Shown here piece by piece: positions 1 to 8,940 of a stretch of DNA of 26,526 nucleotides. Numbering within the stretch: position 1 is the first letter of the stretch; every line of letters begins with the position of its first letter. The notes below the pieces were generated by a model, which searched no databases, was not told the DNA's origin, and saw only the letters and a program-made list of their open reading frames with translations. The translations under genes and the position numbers were made by a program. The stretch spans positions 1-26,526 of the forward strand of contig JADRCO010000781.1 in the NCBI GenBank assembly GCA_021464525.1, written 5' to 3'. This stretch comes from Rhizophagus sp. LPA8_4_AMF. Taxonomy: Eukaryota > Glomeromycota > Glomeromycetes > Glomerales > Glomeraceae.

Positions 1-31
<31 letters not shown>

Positions 32-1459
32 AATCTACAAGAAAAAAGGGGGAGAAAGAAAAGTTTGATCAGAAAAAAATTTTATGGTTGTTTAAATACT
101 TTTCTAAATGAGGTCAAGATGAAATAATTTGTGGCTTTGTAATGATTTTGTATTATTATTTGTAAATGGCTTTGATAGTGGCTTTTGTAAGTGGCTTTGT
201 ATTTTGGGCTTTGCATGATTTTGTAAAAAGAGAAAAATTAATAATAGATAATAATAAAATATTCAAATTATCTTTATTTTTTTAAAAATAACAAATATAT
301 GATAAATAAAAAATACGCAATTTTGGAATCAAAGGGTAAATCTTTTTTATTTGAAAAAAAATAAAAAAATATTTTCGCATATCTAAAATAAAGAAATTTA
401 TAAAAATGGAAGGAACTTTAAAGAATTGTTTTAAAGATTATGGACACCATGAGATAGAATAGCGATTTGTTGTATAAGTATAATTTAAGCTGTGTATTTA
501 AAAGATTTTTATGTTCGTTCGTGCGAAATATAAAATATACGTCTTTGATTTTTAGAGAAAAGAGAAAGAAATGAATTATTGAAGAACGAACTTGGGGAGT
601 ATATTTATGTTCTAAAGATTTATTTTATATGAGTAAAAATAACTTATTAAGATCATTTGGAAACAGATCGAGAATCACAGTAATAATGTATTGTTGCTAT
701 GTACACATAATACTACATAATGAACACTACATTGAGCTCTCTTATATTATTTGTTTTAATAAGAAACTATTTATCCTATTAAATTTGGTATCATTTAATA
801 ATACTTTATCTGTAAATAAAAAACACGTAACTTCGTGCTTTGTTCTATATAACTATTGGTACATATAGATACGCTAACAAATTATATATTTTTTCATACA
901 TGATACATTTTTTCATATTCTACAATTTCTAATGTTATAAGCAAGATAACTTGGAATTTTCTTCGTCTATATTTCTTGATTTTCTTTATTTCAACGGATG
1001 AAAAGATTGCCAAAAATTTGGTTTAATTCTACATTGTCATCAACAGATGGAAATAACAACTTAATTTTGTACTTATCTGCCTTTAATACTTTTATATATC
1101 AAGTATAATAAATTACTTCCTCATGAAGTTCATATTTCCGATTGAAAAGCGTTAGAATCCAACGTCCATACCTATCCATTTCAAATGTTAAAAATAGAAA
1201 CCTGTTCTCCGCAGGTGAAAGGATTATTAATAATCCATCGGATTACTAATCCGAATTCCTAATCGTGTCATATTTCTTTCCCAAATAAGTTAAGTTTGTC
1301 AAATATGACAATGGGAAAATCACTTCACTTTGTAAACGATGTCACATACATATAATCCATGTAACAAGACTAATCAATATAATTTTATTTCATAACGAAT
1401 ATTCATAGCAAAAAGCCAATTTTAAAATTAATGTTACAAAATTCTTTGAAATGAAAGTT
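1..1459. other. Intergenic, no supported gene
   Basis: The window opens with an uninterrupted A run (1-28). Around 132-213 the octamer TGGCTTTG or a close variant recurs four times in T-rich sequence, a short irregular repeat. An open frame of 79 codons at 629-868 has Leu/Ile/Asn/Tyr-biased composition typical of random AT-rich DNA and no recognisable domain. Paired palindromes lie at 1221-1253. I see no splice-linked exon chain on either strand until the 3' end of the RPB4 gene at 1460. Confidence 0.5.
1221..1253. repeat. Two adjacent GGATTA-TAATCC palindromes
   Basis: GGATTATTAATAATCC (1221-1236) is a perfect 16-base palindrome. Two bases later CGGATTACTAATCCG (1239-1253) is a palindrome with one central unpaired base. 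They share GGATTA...TAATCC half-sites, so the pair also forms an imperfect direct repeat. It lies about 210 bases beyond the RPB4 stop codon. It could be a small mobile-element remnant or a paired protein-binding site; the sequence does not decide. Confidence 0.5.
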
Positions 1460-2418
1460 CTACCCTTGATATTTCTTTAATTCGTTAACATCTTCAATAA
1501 TTTCATTAATTTTTTCATTTGAAAATTTTGATCTCAAGCTGCAAATAATAAATAATAAATATATAACGGTTTAATACTGTGAATAAAATTTTTATTGGAT
1601 GACATAGCGAATGTTGATCATTTCTGTGTGATTGACTCTGACGTTACATAATATTGTTTACCTGGGAATATAAGATAATGCTTCTTCGACACTACCAGGA
1701 ACCAAGTTAATTAATTGGGAAACTTCATACTCATGTAATTCGTACTTATTCAAAGTTCTATTAATAAGAAATTAAGAATATTTAAGTTATAAATAAAATA
1801 AATTTATATATTTTTTATTACCTACGAATTTCTTGTACAGTTTCTTTGTCTTTAAACGTTCGATAAGTCTTACAATAATCTATCATTCTATCAACAATTC
1901 TAAATATTTTTTTATAAACAAAAATAAAAATAAAGATAAATTTATATTATTGCAGTTTTAGTACATTGTGATTAGTGAGTGATTATAATTACAGGACGAT
2001 TACAAGACAAATTATCCGGTAATCGTTCTGAATCTGGTAATTTTAATTTATTGAGTAATTTGTAATTATGAAAACAGAGATAATATTTAGGAATATACAG
2101 TATAAAACATAAAAAAAAATTTATATTTCTTGTAACTTACGCCCCATGATTTTCAGGATTTCCCAATTTCGTTTGTTCCAACAAAATAGCGACTTCAGAT
2201 AAACTCAAACAAGAAAATTCGGAAACAGTTCCATTTTTAAATTCTTTTTTTTTTAAAAAAATAATAAAATATGTGTATCTATTATAGTATTTAATTTTTT
2301 TTAAAAAAAAAATTAGTCGTAAAACTTTACCTTCATTGAATTTTAATCGACTTGCGTCCTCTTCTTCAGGCGGATATTGTCTCTTAATTCTCGTAATTTC
2401 TTCTCGAAAGGAAGTCAT
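1460..2418 (-). CDS. RPB4: RNA polymerase II subunit RPB4, five exons
   Basis: Reading the minus strand with GT-AG splicing gives exons 2418-2331, 2243-2141, 1899-1822, 1757-1662 and 1538-1460. They join in frame to 147 residues and a TAG stop. The N-terminal EEEDASRLKF matches the conserved start of the Rpb4 family, followed by LSLSEVAILLEQTK. The middle has the YCKTYRTFKDKETV segment, then LNKYELHEYEVSQLINLVPG and SVEEALSYIP. The C-terminus EIIEDVNELKKYQG is the family's helical end. The length is close to animal and fission-yeast Rpb4. In other organisms Rpb4 pairs with Rpb7 as the polymerase II stalk, used in initiation and in coupling to mRNA decay. The donors at 2140 (GTAAGT) and 1660-1661 and the TGCAG acceptor at 1540-1539 are strong. 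Introns are 87, 241, 64 and 123 bases; the 241-base intron 2 is enlarged by a repeat (see 1952-2035). The start at 2418 is the only Met before EEEDAS in this exon. The related Pol III subunit RPC9 was considered, but the EEDAS start favours RPB4. Confidence 0.9.
1952..2035. repeat. Dispersed GATTACAGGAC repeat, copy in RPB4 intron 2
   Basis: This part of RPB4 intron 2 starts with GCAGTTTT and contains TTGTGATTAGTGAGTGATTA followed by ATTACAGGACGATTACA. The same order of blocks, with few changes, occurs at 6716-6832. The distal part (GGTAATCGTTCTG) is an imperfect reverse complement of the proximal ATTACAGGACGATTACA block, so the copy is a decayed foldback. The match to a second locus and the inverted arms suggest a MITE-like non-autonomous element. 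It fits inside the intron without touching the splice sites. Confidence 0.65.
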
Positions 2419-3383
2419 TGATTAAAGCGAAACAAGATTTGTGATTGATAAGAAATTGTGGGAAAAAAAACAGAATATCAAATAATTTATATCATTTCAT
2501 CATTAAAAAAAAAAAAAATAGGCTAAAGTCTATTAATAAGTAATATTTTAATATATTTATACTATTAAACGATTTAAGTGGTGATTTAATATTTCTCTCT
2601 CATTACATTCAACCGAGTGGGCGACATTCTGTATTATCAAAAAGTAAATTTTATGATTTTCATTGATATTCAGGAATTACAAATAATTTTATTTGTCCTT
2701 TGCAGATCATTGTGTTCGTTAAAATATAATAAAATTTTATTCATAAAATGAAATATATATCATAATAAATTCGTAAATAATTGCAACTTAAAATAATTAA
2801 AAAAATTCCATATTGCGAAATGTGAGTCCAGAAAATTTTAAAGTTCATAATTTCTATAATTTCACATATTTCTTAGTATAAATAAAAATCTGAAACGTCT
2901 TTCAACGATTTTCATTGTTTTACAATATGTACGGTATGTTACATAGAAGATTCCTTATATTAAAGCATGCATTGAAAATCAAGAAAATCAAGCCTACAAA
3001 GTAAATCTTTTGCAACTTTATGGATAAACTTTGTCCGCATATATTAATTTAAGATAATCATATTATCTTTTGTTATTGTACTCATATTCTAATACATTGA
3101 TTGTTTCATTTATTTAAAAAAAAAATAAAATACTTAAAAGGGCTTAATTATAAAATTCATATTTCATATATTAAATTATTATTGTCCAATAATTTATAAA
3201 ACGAGTTACGATTTGTGTTTATAATATTAATAAAATAATTTAAAGTACTTTCTTCATATTGTATTCCGTTTATTCAAAAATTAAATTTTCTTACAAGAAA
3301 AATATAAAAAAAAAAAAAATTTCATAAAAATATATGTGATATATCTAATAATAAAATCACAAATAATTTACGAATACATTCTT
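2419..3383. other. Intergenic, no supported gene
   Basis: This is very AT-rich DNA between the RPB4 start codon and the stop codon of the 130-residue gene, both on the minus strand. It contains the RPB4 5' flank and several A runs (around 2506-2518 and 3308-3320). I see no open frame with protein-like composition, no tRNA-like fold and no clear inverted repeat. The RPB4 promoter must lie in the 2419-2600 part, but no convincing TATA element stands out from the AT background. Confidence 0.5.
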
Positions 3384-3776
3384 TTATTTTCCTCGTTTAT
3401 TAGAATTTGAACGAATAGCATAATGCCTTTGTTCATAACCAACCATATCGATACGTAAATTATTTCTAATCCTTTTCATTCTTTTCGATACCTTTGGTGG
3501 TTCAACTTTGGTTACTTCAACAGGTCTCTTCTTAATTGGTCTTGGAGGGTTTACTTTACGAATAGATGATTTTTTGGGTTTTTCTTTTATTTTCTCATTG
3601 TCATCCTTTCCATTTTCTTTTTGTTCATTTACGGTCGCTGGAGGTGCATCAGAAAAATCAAAGTTCATATCAAGTATAGGTGATTCAACTACTTGTGCAT
3701 TGCCATTTCTTTGATTATTTTTCTTTACCATTTCATATTGGTATAATTTTTGAAAAAATAATTCAAGAGAATTCAT
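3384..3776 (-). CDS. Hypothetical charged protein, 130 residues
   Basis: I do not recognise this protein. It is a single uninterrupted frame of 130 codons with protein-like composition, unusual in this AT-rich background. Residues 1-15 (MNSLELFFQKLYQYE) could form an amphipathic helix. Residues 20-70 are polar and acidic/lysine-rich (EQKENGKDDNEKIKEKPKK). Residues 71-110 are proline- and basic-rich, with PPRPIKKRP and KVEPPKVSKRMKRIR, resembling nuclear-localisation or nucleic-acid-binding segments. The end is RSNSNKRGK. There are no cysteines, signal peptide or membrane segment. The start at 3776 is preceded on the coding strand by A/T-rich leader and homopolymers. It could be complete or the main exon of a larger gene. 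The opposite-strand frame at 3508-3714 is its shadow. Confidence 0.55.
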   Translation of the reverse strand: MNSLELFFQKLYQYEMVKKNNQRNGNAQVVESPILDMNFDFSDAPPATVNEQKENGKDDNEKIKEKPKKSSIRKVNPPRPIKKRPVEVTKVEPPKVSKRMKRIRNNLRIDMVGYEQRHYAIRSNSNKRGK

Positions 3777-5849
3777 TTGTAATTTATAAAAAGAGTGTTT
3801 TTTTTTTTTTTAAAAAAAAAAAAAATATATATAAATAATATAGTTTATTATTTTAATTTTAAAAAAATTTAAGATTTTATATGTATATATACACAGTAAC
3901 TATATATATTTATTTATATAAAAAAAATTTTAAGTGAAAAAAAAAAAAAGAAAATCTAGGAAAGGAAAATTATTTGCCCTATATTTTTTTTTTTTAAATA
4001 ACTTTTTCTGGAATTTTATTAACTCATGATTAATCATCATCATTAAATAATTTTTTTTTTTTTATATACATATATATTTAAAAGTCGTTTCATCATTGTA
4101 ACAATAATCATACACACACATTATCTCATTTGGGTCAATCATTGGGTAAAAGTAACGTGATGTTGAGTAATACAGAAAATAAACCGAAATTTGATCAAAG
4201 ACGTAATGAATATCCAATCATATAACAGTCACTTATTACATGTTTATAAATCCTAAAATGACTAGGTATAGTATACGTATCGTATAATATAATATTTTAT
4301 ATGATAATCGGATTGATCAAAAATATTTATACGCAAATATACATGTTGTATATAATATTACAAGTTTAAATAACTGTACATAAATGACTTGCACGCACGG
4401 GTTTTCACTGAGTTTTCATAAGAATGCCACGCAAATTATAAGTGACTTTTGATCACATGGTGTCGCTTATTCGTAAAATTTAGCCTAATCTGTAGAAAAT
4501 CATCGGCGATATTCCAAGCTTTATTTAGAGTATAAACATAATTTAAATCGTGTAACAATTGAAAGTTAGTATCCACTACCAATCTGTTCCCCAGATATGG
4601 TTATTTTAATTTCCAAAATAATCAATTCTTACCTATTAGATAATATTATTATAACCCTAATCCAATTATAAAAGCACTCTAGTATTAAAAATTAACATCT
4701 CACCTATTAAAACGAAATATAATGAAACCTTATCCTATAAATATATTTCTAGGTCTCATTTTATGATGAATTTGTGTACCTACATGTACGTAACAGCATT
4801 TGTATTGTCATCGCTATAATTTTTAAAAAATCAGTCAAGTTAATGTATTTTACACTAATTGCATAGTACAATTTAATGAATTTAAGTACGTAGTTTCTTT
4901 TAATAAAAAACTTAAAGGATTTAACCATACAGTAGGACGGGAAATGCCAATTAAATATCTACTAGCTATTTCATAGTTATATAAAAATTTCATAAATTTC
5001 CTTTAAATTAGAAAAACCCCCCCCACCCAATTTCATTTAATACTTTCGATCGATCTCCCTACATAGTAAGTTTTGTGCAAGTTTACGAGTCCATAACAAT
5101 AGGTATAATATGACCAAATTCCGCGGAATGAATATGTGAACAACCTATTCTGCTTTGGAAATAATCATGTCTATCCAAAATCATAAATAGGATTGGATCA
5201 GTAGGATCTGGCCTGGTCCCTAAAAGTTGTGTCTTTGAGACCAATATCGCTGGCCAAAATTGTCTGCAATGCTGGCCCACTCGTTACTATCCGAATTTCA
5301 TGTTACGACCGTACTTATTATTATAATTTTATTATGGTTATCGTTTGGGTAAACGAATTATGAATGCCATAATAAGTTTTATAATAAATTTTTCAGTTAA
5401 TAGAAATAGATGAACGACATCAAAACCCCCCATAAAAAATTTATTCCGTGAATTTTGTTCCATGTTATTTCCACAAATGTATCATCACTTCTTTACTGCG
5501 GAATTTTCAATGTTGTGTTACGTTTCACTTTATGCGATTTTAGTTCAAGAAAAAAATTGATTTCCTTTTTACCTTAATATGATTTTGTAATTTTTTTAAA
5601 AATTCCAATTTAGTTATTATCTTATTATCATACATAAATAAGGTGTAAAAAAAAGTATTTCGACTATCTTGTTTTTTTCATTGTAATGTTCATTTTTAGA
5701 TTATAAGGTTATGTTTCATATATGTATCTATCAACAAATTAAACTAAATAAATGGACCTTTCCAACAAATGGTATCTTTGTTAAACTCGTTATAATGATA
5801 TACATGATAATTTCCTTAAAAATTTTTTTTTTAATCATAGATATTAAGA
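3777..5849. other. Intergenic, no supported gene; a GC-shifted island at 5083-5300
   Basis: Most of this 2 kb is AT-rich with long A and T runs (3798-3825, 3938-3949, 4050-4062) and a C-rich run near 5016-5027. The exception is 5083-5300, which is visibly richer in G and C. It has a minus-strand frame of 65 codons ending in IGCSHIHSAEFGHIIPIVMDS-like sequence, with protein-like residues but no family I can name. Other frames over the same DNA are broken by stops. It may be a fragment of a decayed gene or mobile element. No tRNA or intact gene is visible. Confidence 0.45.
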
Positions 5850-6376
5850 ATGCTCACTATTTCACCAGCTGTTAATAAAGAAATGTGAAGAATGCAATAC
5901 GATATATAATGCAAACCGGTTCCAATAAAATATTAAAAATTGGACTAGTGGCAATAATGATATTGATAAATTTATTCAAGTTACTCAACTAGAAGAACGT
6001 TTGTATGTATTAAAAGATGTTTGGATGCAAATCTATTAAATCGACCATCAACATATGGCAATAGCAGTTTGATTTTGATAATCAAACGAAATTACAAAGG
6101 CAAATTGAAGAAGCTGAAGAAAACAATAATAATTTATCAATCATTAATACGTCATCGACTAGTTTAGAATTGACATTTGAAATGCATAAAGGAGCTATTT
6201 ATACAAATGGATTACTTGATTTAAATAATCTTCCTGAACCAAAAAATTCTGATGATTGTTATTAACATACGTCCATGGAATATTCAGGTATTATTAACAG
6301 TTTTGATTACTTAAAAAATTCTAATAATACCAATAATTTATTATATTAAAATAGAATCTCAACGAATCAATATTTG
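5850..6376 (+). pseudogene. Kinase relic lacking the entire catalytic core
   Basis: From 5878 the frame reads KKCEECNTIYNANRFQ, then a stop (TAA, 5926-5928) where its relatives have Gln, then NIKNWTSGNNDIDKFIQ. This is the N-terminal signature of kinases A (8941) and B (17168). At about 6006-6012 the sequence jumps straight to the RCLDANPLNRPT equivalent near the kinase C-lobe end. Roughly 265 codons, including the Gly-loop, HRD and DMG motifs and the first intron, are missing. A second small deletion and a frame change follow. From 6065 another frame restores the tail, with TKLQRQIEEAEE, TSSTSLELTFE, AIYTNGLLDLNNLPEPKNSD and a stop at 6263-6265. Even the last intron's acceptor (AATAG, then AATCTCAAC) is recognisable near 6350-6360. 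The nearest ATG (5850) is out of frame with the Cys motif. It cannot encode a kinase. Confidence 0.85.
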
Positions 6377-6555
6377 CAATTGAACACTAACGTAAATGGT
6401 AATTTATTAAATTATAAATTATAAAATACATTACAAATAAAAAAAACTGAGGTATTATAATGACCAAAATAATAAATCTAAAGGCGGAGACAAAATCTGG
6501 AGTAAAATCATAATTATGTAATTTACCTTATGAATTTTTTTAAATTGGGTTTAAA

Positions 6556-6690
6556 ATTTATACGCAGGTACGTAGCAACGCACCTCCCTTTTTTGGAAAT
6601 TGTTATATAGTAAATTTGTCGATCATAAAATGATCGGCAAATTAACTATATAATAATTTCCAAAAAAGAGGGGACGCCCCCGGCGTAAAA
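6556..6690. repeat. Foldback (MITE-like) element
   Basis: Arms 6583-6625 and 6631-6673 are reverse complements at 38 of 43 positions, separated by a 5-base loop (TAAAA). The outer ends TATACGC (6559-6565) and GGCGTA (6682-6687) extend the inverted symmetry less perfectly. AAATT sits just outside both ends and could be a target-site duplication. No open frame lies inside. This is the form of a non-autonomous foldback transposon; a transcribed copy would make a long hairpin RNA. Confidence 0.75.
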
Positions 6691-6715
6691 TTATTATTTC
6701 CTTTTAAAAATTATC

Positions 6716-6832
6716 GCAGTTTTCAGAATTCTGTATACGTTGTGATTACTGAGTGATTATAATTACAGGACGATTACAGGACGATTACAGGACAACATTG
6801 TCCGATTTTTGTCCAGTAATCGTCCTGTAATC
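6716..6832. repeat. GATTACAGGAC tandem repeat with inverted partner
   Basis: ATTACAGGACG-type 11-base units occur three times head to tail (6762-6794). The arm 6772-6793 is the reverse complement of 6811-6832 at 21 of 22 positions, with a 17-base loop. The leader GCAGTTTT and the block TTGTGATTACTGAGTGATTA match the copy in RPB4 intron 2 (1952-2035). This copy is better preserved and longer, so it is the better reference for the family. Confidence 0.75.
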
Positions 6833-7559
6833 TAATAATTTTTTTATCAGATGATATATAGGGGGTAGCACAATTTTGAAAAGCGCAATAATACTTTTTG
6901 ATTTATTATCCTTCAAGAAATTTCTTTTTATAGTTCATAATTTAAAACCCTGTTTAATGTTTACTTTTTTTAAAAAAAAAAACAAGGTTTAAGACTCAAA
7001 ATTATTACTTTGTAATTTTAAATATGGCTTTTTTTTTTACTTTCTAATGGTCAGTATAATTGCAAATCATTTTTATAATGATCAAAATTGGAGGGTTATC
7101 TATTAATTAAGGAGTATGGAATAATAAATATTATCTTATTGTTTAGATTATATGTTTAGAAAACGGAAACCGTTAAAGTCCGTCACAGGATAACACAAAT
7201 TTGTGAATGACCGTACCGGAGATAATCTTACGCTTCGCTCCGGACAATTATACATCCATATTGATCCATAAATTATCGGTCTTCCCCGTCATCGGTCCTG
7301 AAGTCCGATTATGACGTGTATAGTTTACATTTACAATACATACATTTTAAAGCAATTGTACTCATTCATTAATTTCATGCTAATATTTGTGATGCTTATT
7401 TAACAACATTTATTATCATAATAATAATTGGTGCTATGCTATGCCATAGACATTAAAAACAAAATAAAAAAAGTGCGACAGAATATGGTTGTAGACCAAC
7501 AATGAATAATATTGGCTAGCAATATTTACGCACCGATTCAGGACCGTATAATAAATAAG

Positions 7560-7580
7560 CAGTCCGGTCGGACCGAACTG
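7560..7580. repeat. CAGTCCGGTC-G-GACCGAACTG palindrome
   Basis: This is a 21-base GC-rich interrupted palindrome, with nine of ten arm positions paired around a central G. It stands out in DNA that is otherwise mostly A and T. It could be the tip of a decayed terminal inverted repeat or a protein-binding site. Confidence 0.4.
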
Positions 7581-7998
7581 GACCAACCATAACTGTGTGT
7601 AAATGACATCAAATTTTATCTTATAATTAGCACTCTTTTTTGCTTAAAGACTAGAAGGAATAAATAAGATTTACTTTAAAATAAGATAACTTTGTTAAAT
7701 TAACTTGAAATAAATTTCGAAATGTAATATCTAGTAGTTACTTGCTGCTACCCATTTTAGTAGTCGTATTTAAAGAACATTGTAAGTGGATAAGCTATAT
7801 CCAATAGAAGTCACACGATGTTTTACAAATCCTAAAAAGGAAATTATGAAATGAGCCATATGAATTTCCGAAAACGGAAATTCTAGTGACGATCATTTGG
7901 TGTGAATGTTAATTGAAGCTGTAAAAAATCATCAATATATATATATACACATAATAGTTGATTAACAATCATTAAAATATTAAAATAGATTAGGATTT

Positions 7999-8020
7999 GG
8001 GATTTGGGATTGGGATTGGG
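7999..8020 (+). repeat. Four spaced GGG tracts (G-quadruplex motif)
   Basis: GGG runs at 7999-8001, 8006-8008, 8012-8014 and 8018-8020 are separated by ATTT, ATT and ATT, meeting the simple G3+N1-7 rule. The unit (T)TTGGGA is telomere-like in composition but is not TTAGGG, and there are only four units. It lies about 920 bases upstream of kinase A. Confidence 0.45.
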
Positions 8021-8623
8021 ATTTTGAATAGGTGGCATGAATACCAGTGTGGCGCATATATAAACCTTCGTCTTCAACCTTCATAAAGTGTACATAAAAA
8101 TTTCTATTTAAAGTGTGTACATATCTTAAATTTATTGTTAAATGTACTATAAGACTTTGAATATATGTACAGATCAAAATTTATTATTAAATCTAATATA
8201 TTGTATGATATATGTATTTTATTTTTATTTTATTATACATCATACATATTTTATTCTATATTATTGTACGCTGTATGTATTTTATCTATCAAAAAGAAAT
8301 TTGTGTAACAGTATGACAAATCTCTTAAAAAATTTAGCCTAAGTGTACGACAAACGTCAGGTGCCCTGCGGCAAGTATAAGTTCAGAGTCGGAATACAAA
8401 TTTCGCTTTCATGGAATTGATCATGATATACTTTATCTGGAAATTATGAATATCATCATTTTTATAAATAATGTGACCAAAAAGGAGTCATGTGAAATTT
8501 TTTTTCATTTAAATATACATATATATAGATATAATTACTTTTTTTCCAATTCCGATACAAATGATAACTTCTTAAACTCAATAAAGAAAAAAATTTTATT
8601 GTTAAAAAAAGTCATGTGATGAT

Positions 8624-8684
8624 GCTTCCATTTAAGTATATATGTAGGGCTACATCGGCCAAATTTTTTTTTTCCCAATCTTCC
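8624..8684 (+). promoter_or_regulatory. Upstream block of kinase A, conserved with kinase B
   Basis: The order CTTCCATTT, a TATATAT stretch, GGCTACATCGG, AAATTTTTTTTT and CCC occurs here and again at 17054-17110 ahead of kinase B (CTTCCATTTT, ATATATAT, GGCTGTATCGG, AAATTTTTTTTTTTCC). It lies about 260-315 bases before the kinase A start, against about 60-115 bases for kinase B, so an insertion or deletion changed the leader of one of them. A further TATATATAA at 8782-8790 is about 150 bases before the start. The conservation could reflect promoter function or simply recent shared ancestry. Confidence 0.45.
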
Positions 8685-8940
8685 TTTCCCTCCCCAAACT
8701 AAATTTGAATAAAGAAAAAAATATAAACACATCAGTTTCATCACTTTTTATTTTCATATCTTCTAATCATTTTCCCAAAAATATATATAATATATATATA
8801 ACACGTTAGATTCTTTTGTCGATTTATTAAATCAGAAGTCTTTAGTCGAGTCACTTCTCTCGCATCAAACATCATTTCAAACATTATTTTATTTCACTTT
8901 CACATTTATCCTAATTTTAAATATTTTAAACAAATCTTCA

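Larger units (their letters stand above)
6380..8940. other. Repeat-bearing intergenic region before kinase A
   Basis: No gene is supported here. The stretch holds the foldback at 6583-6673, the GATTACAGGAC element at 6716-6832, a locally GC-richer block at 7190-7320 with a small CCGGAG...CTCCGG stem (7217-7242), a palindrome at 7560-7580, four spaced GGG tracts at 7999-8020, and the upstream block of kinase A (8624-8684). The open frames of 64-69 codons at 7883-8342 and 8535-8744 are low-complexity and overlap each other on both strands. Together they look like an area of repeated small-element insertion. Confidence 0.5.

Noticed and set aside
629..868. 79-codon plus-strand frame
   Set aside because: The composition (Leu, Ile, Asn, Tyr, His) is that of random AT-rich DNA. 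No domain, no plausible exon partners.
3508..3714. 68-codon plus-strand frame
   Set aside because: Lies entirely opposite the 130-residue minus-strand gene and reads as its antisense shadow (Phe/Ser/Leu-rich).
7883..8342. Three short frames on both strands
   Set aside because: They overlap one another in a low-complexity region with G-rich and TATTTTA repeats; none has a recognisable domain.
8535..8744. 69-codon minus-strand frame
   Set aside because: It overlaps the conserved upstream block of kinase A and is driven by A/T runs (KKK, FFF).
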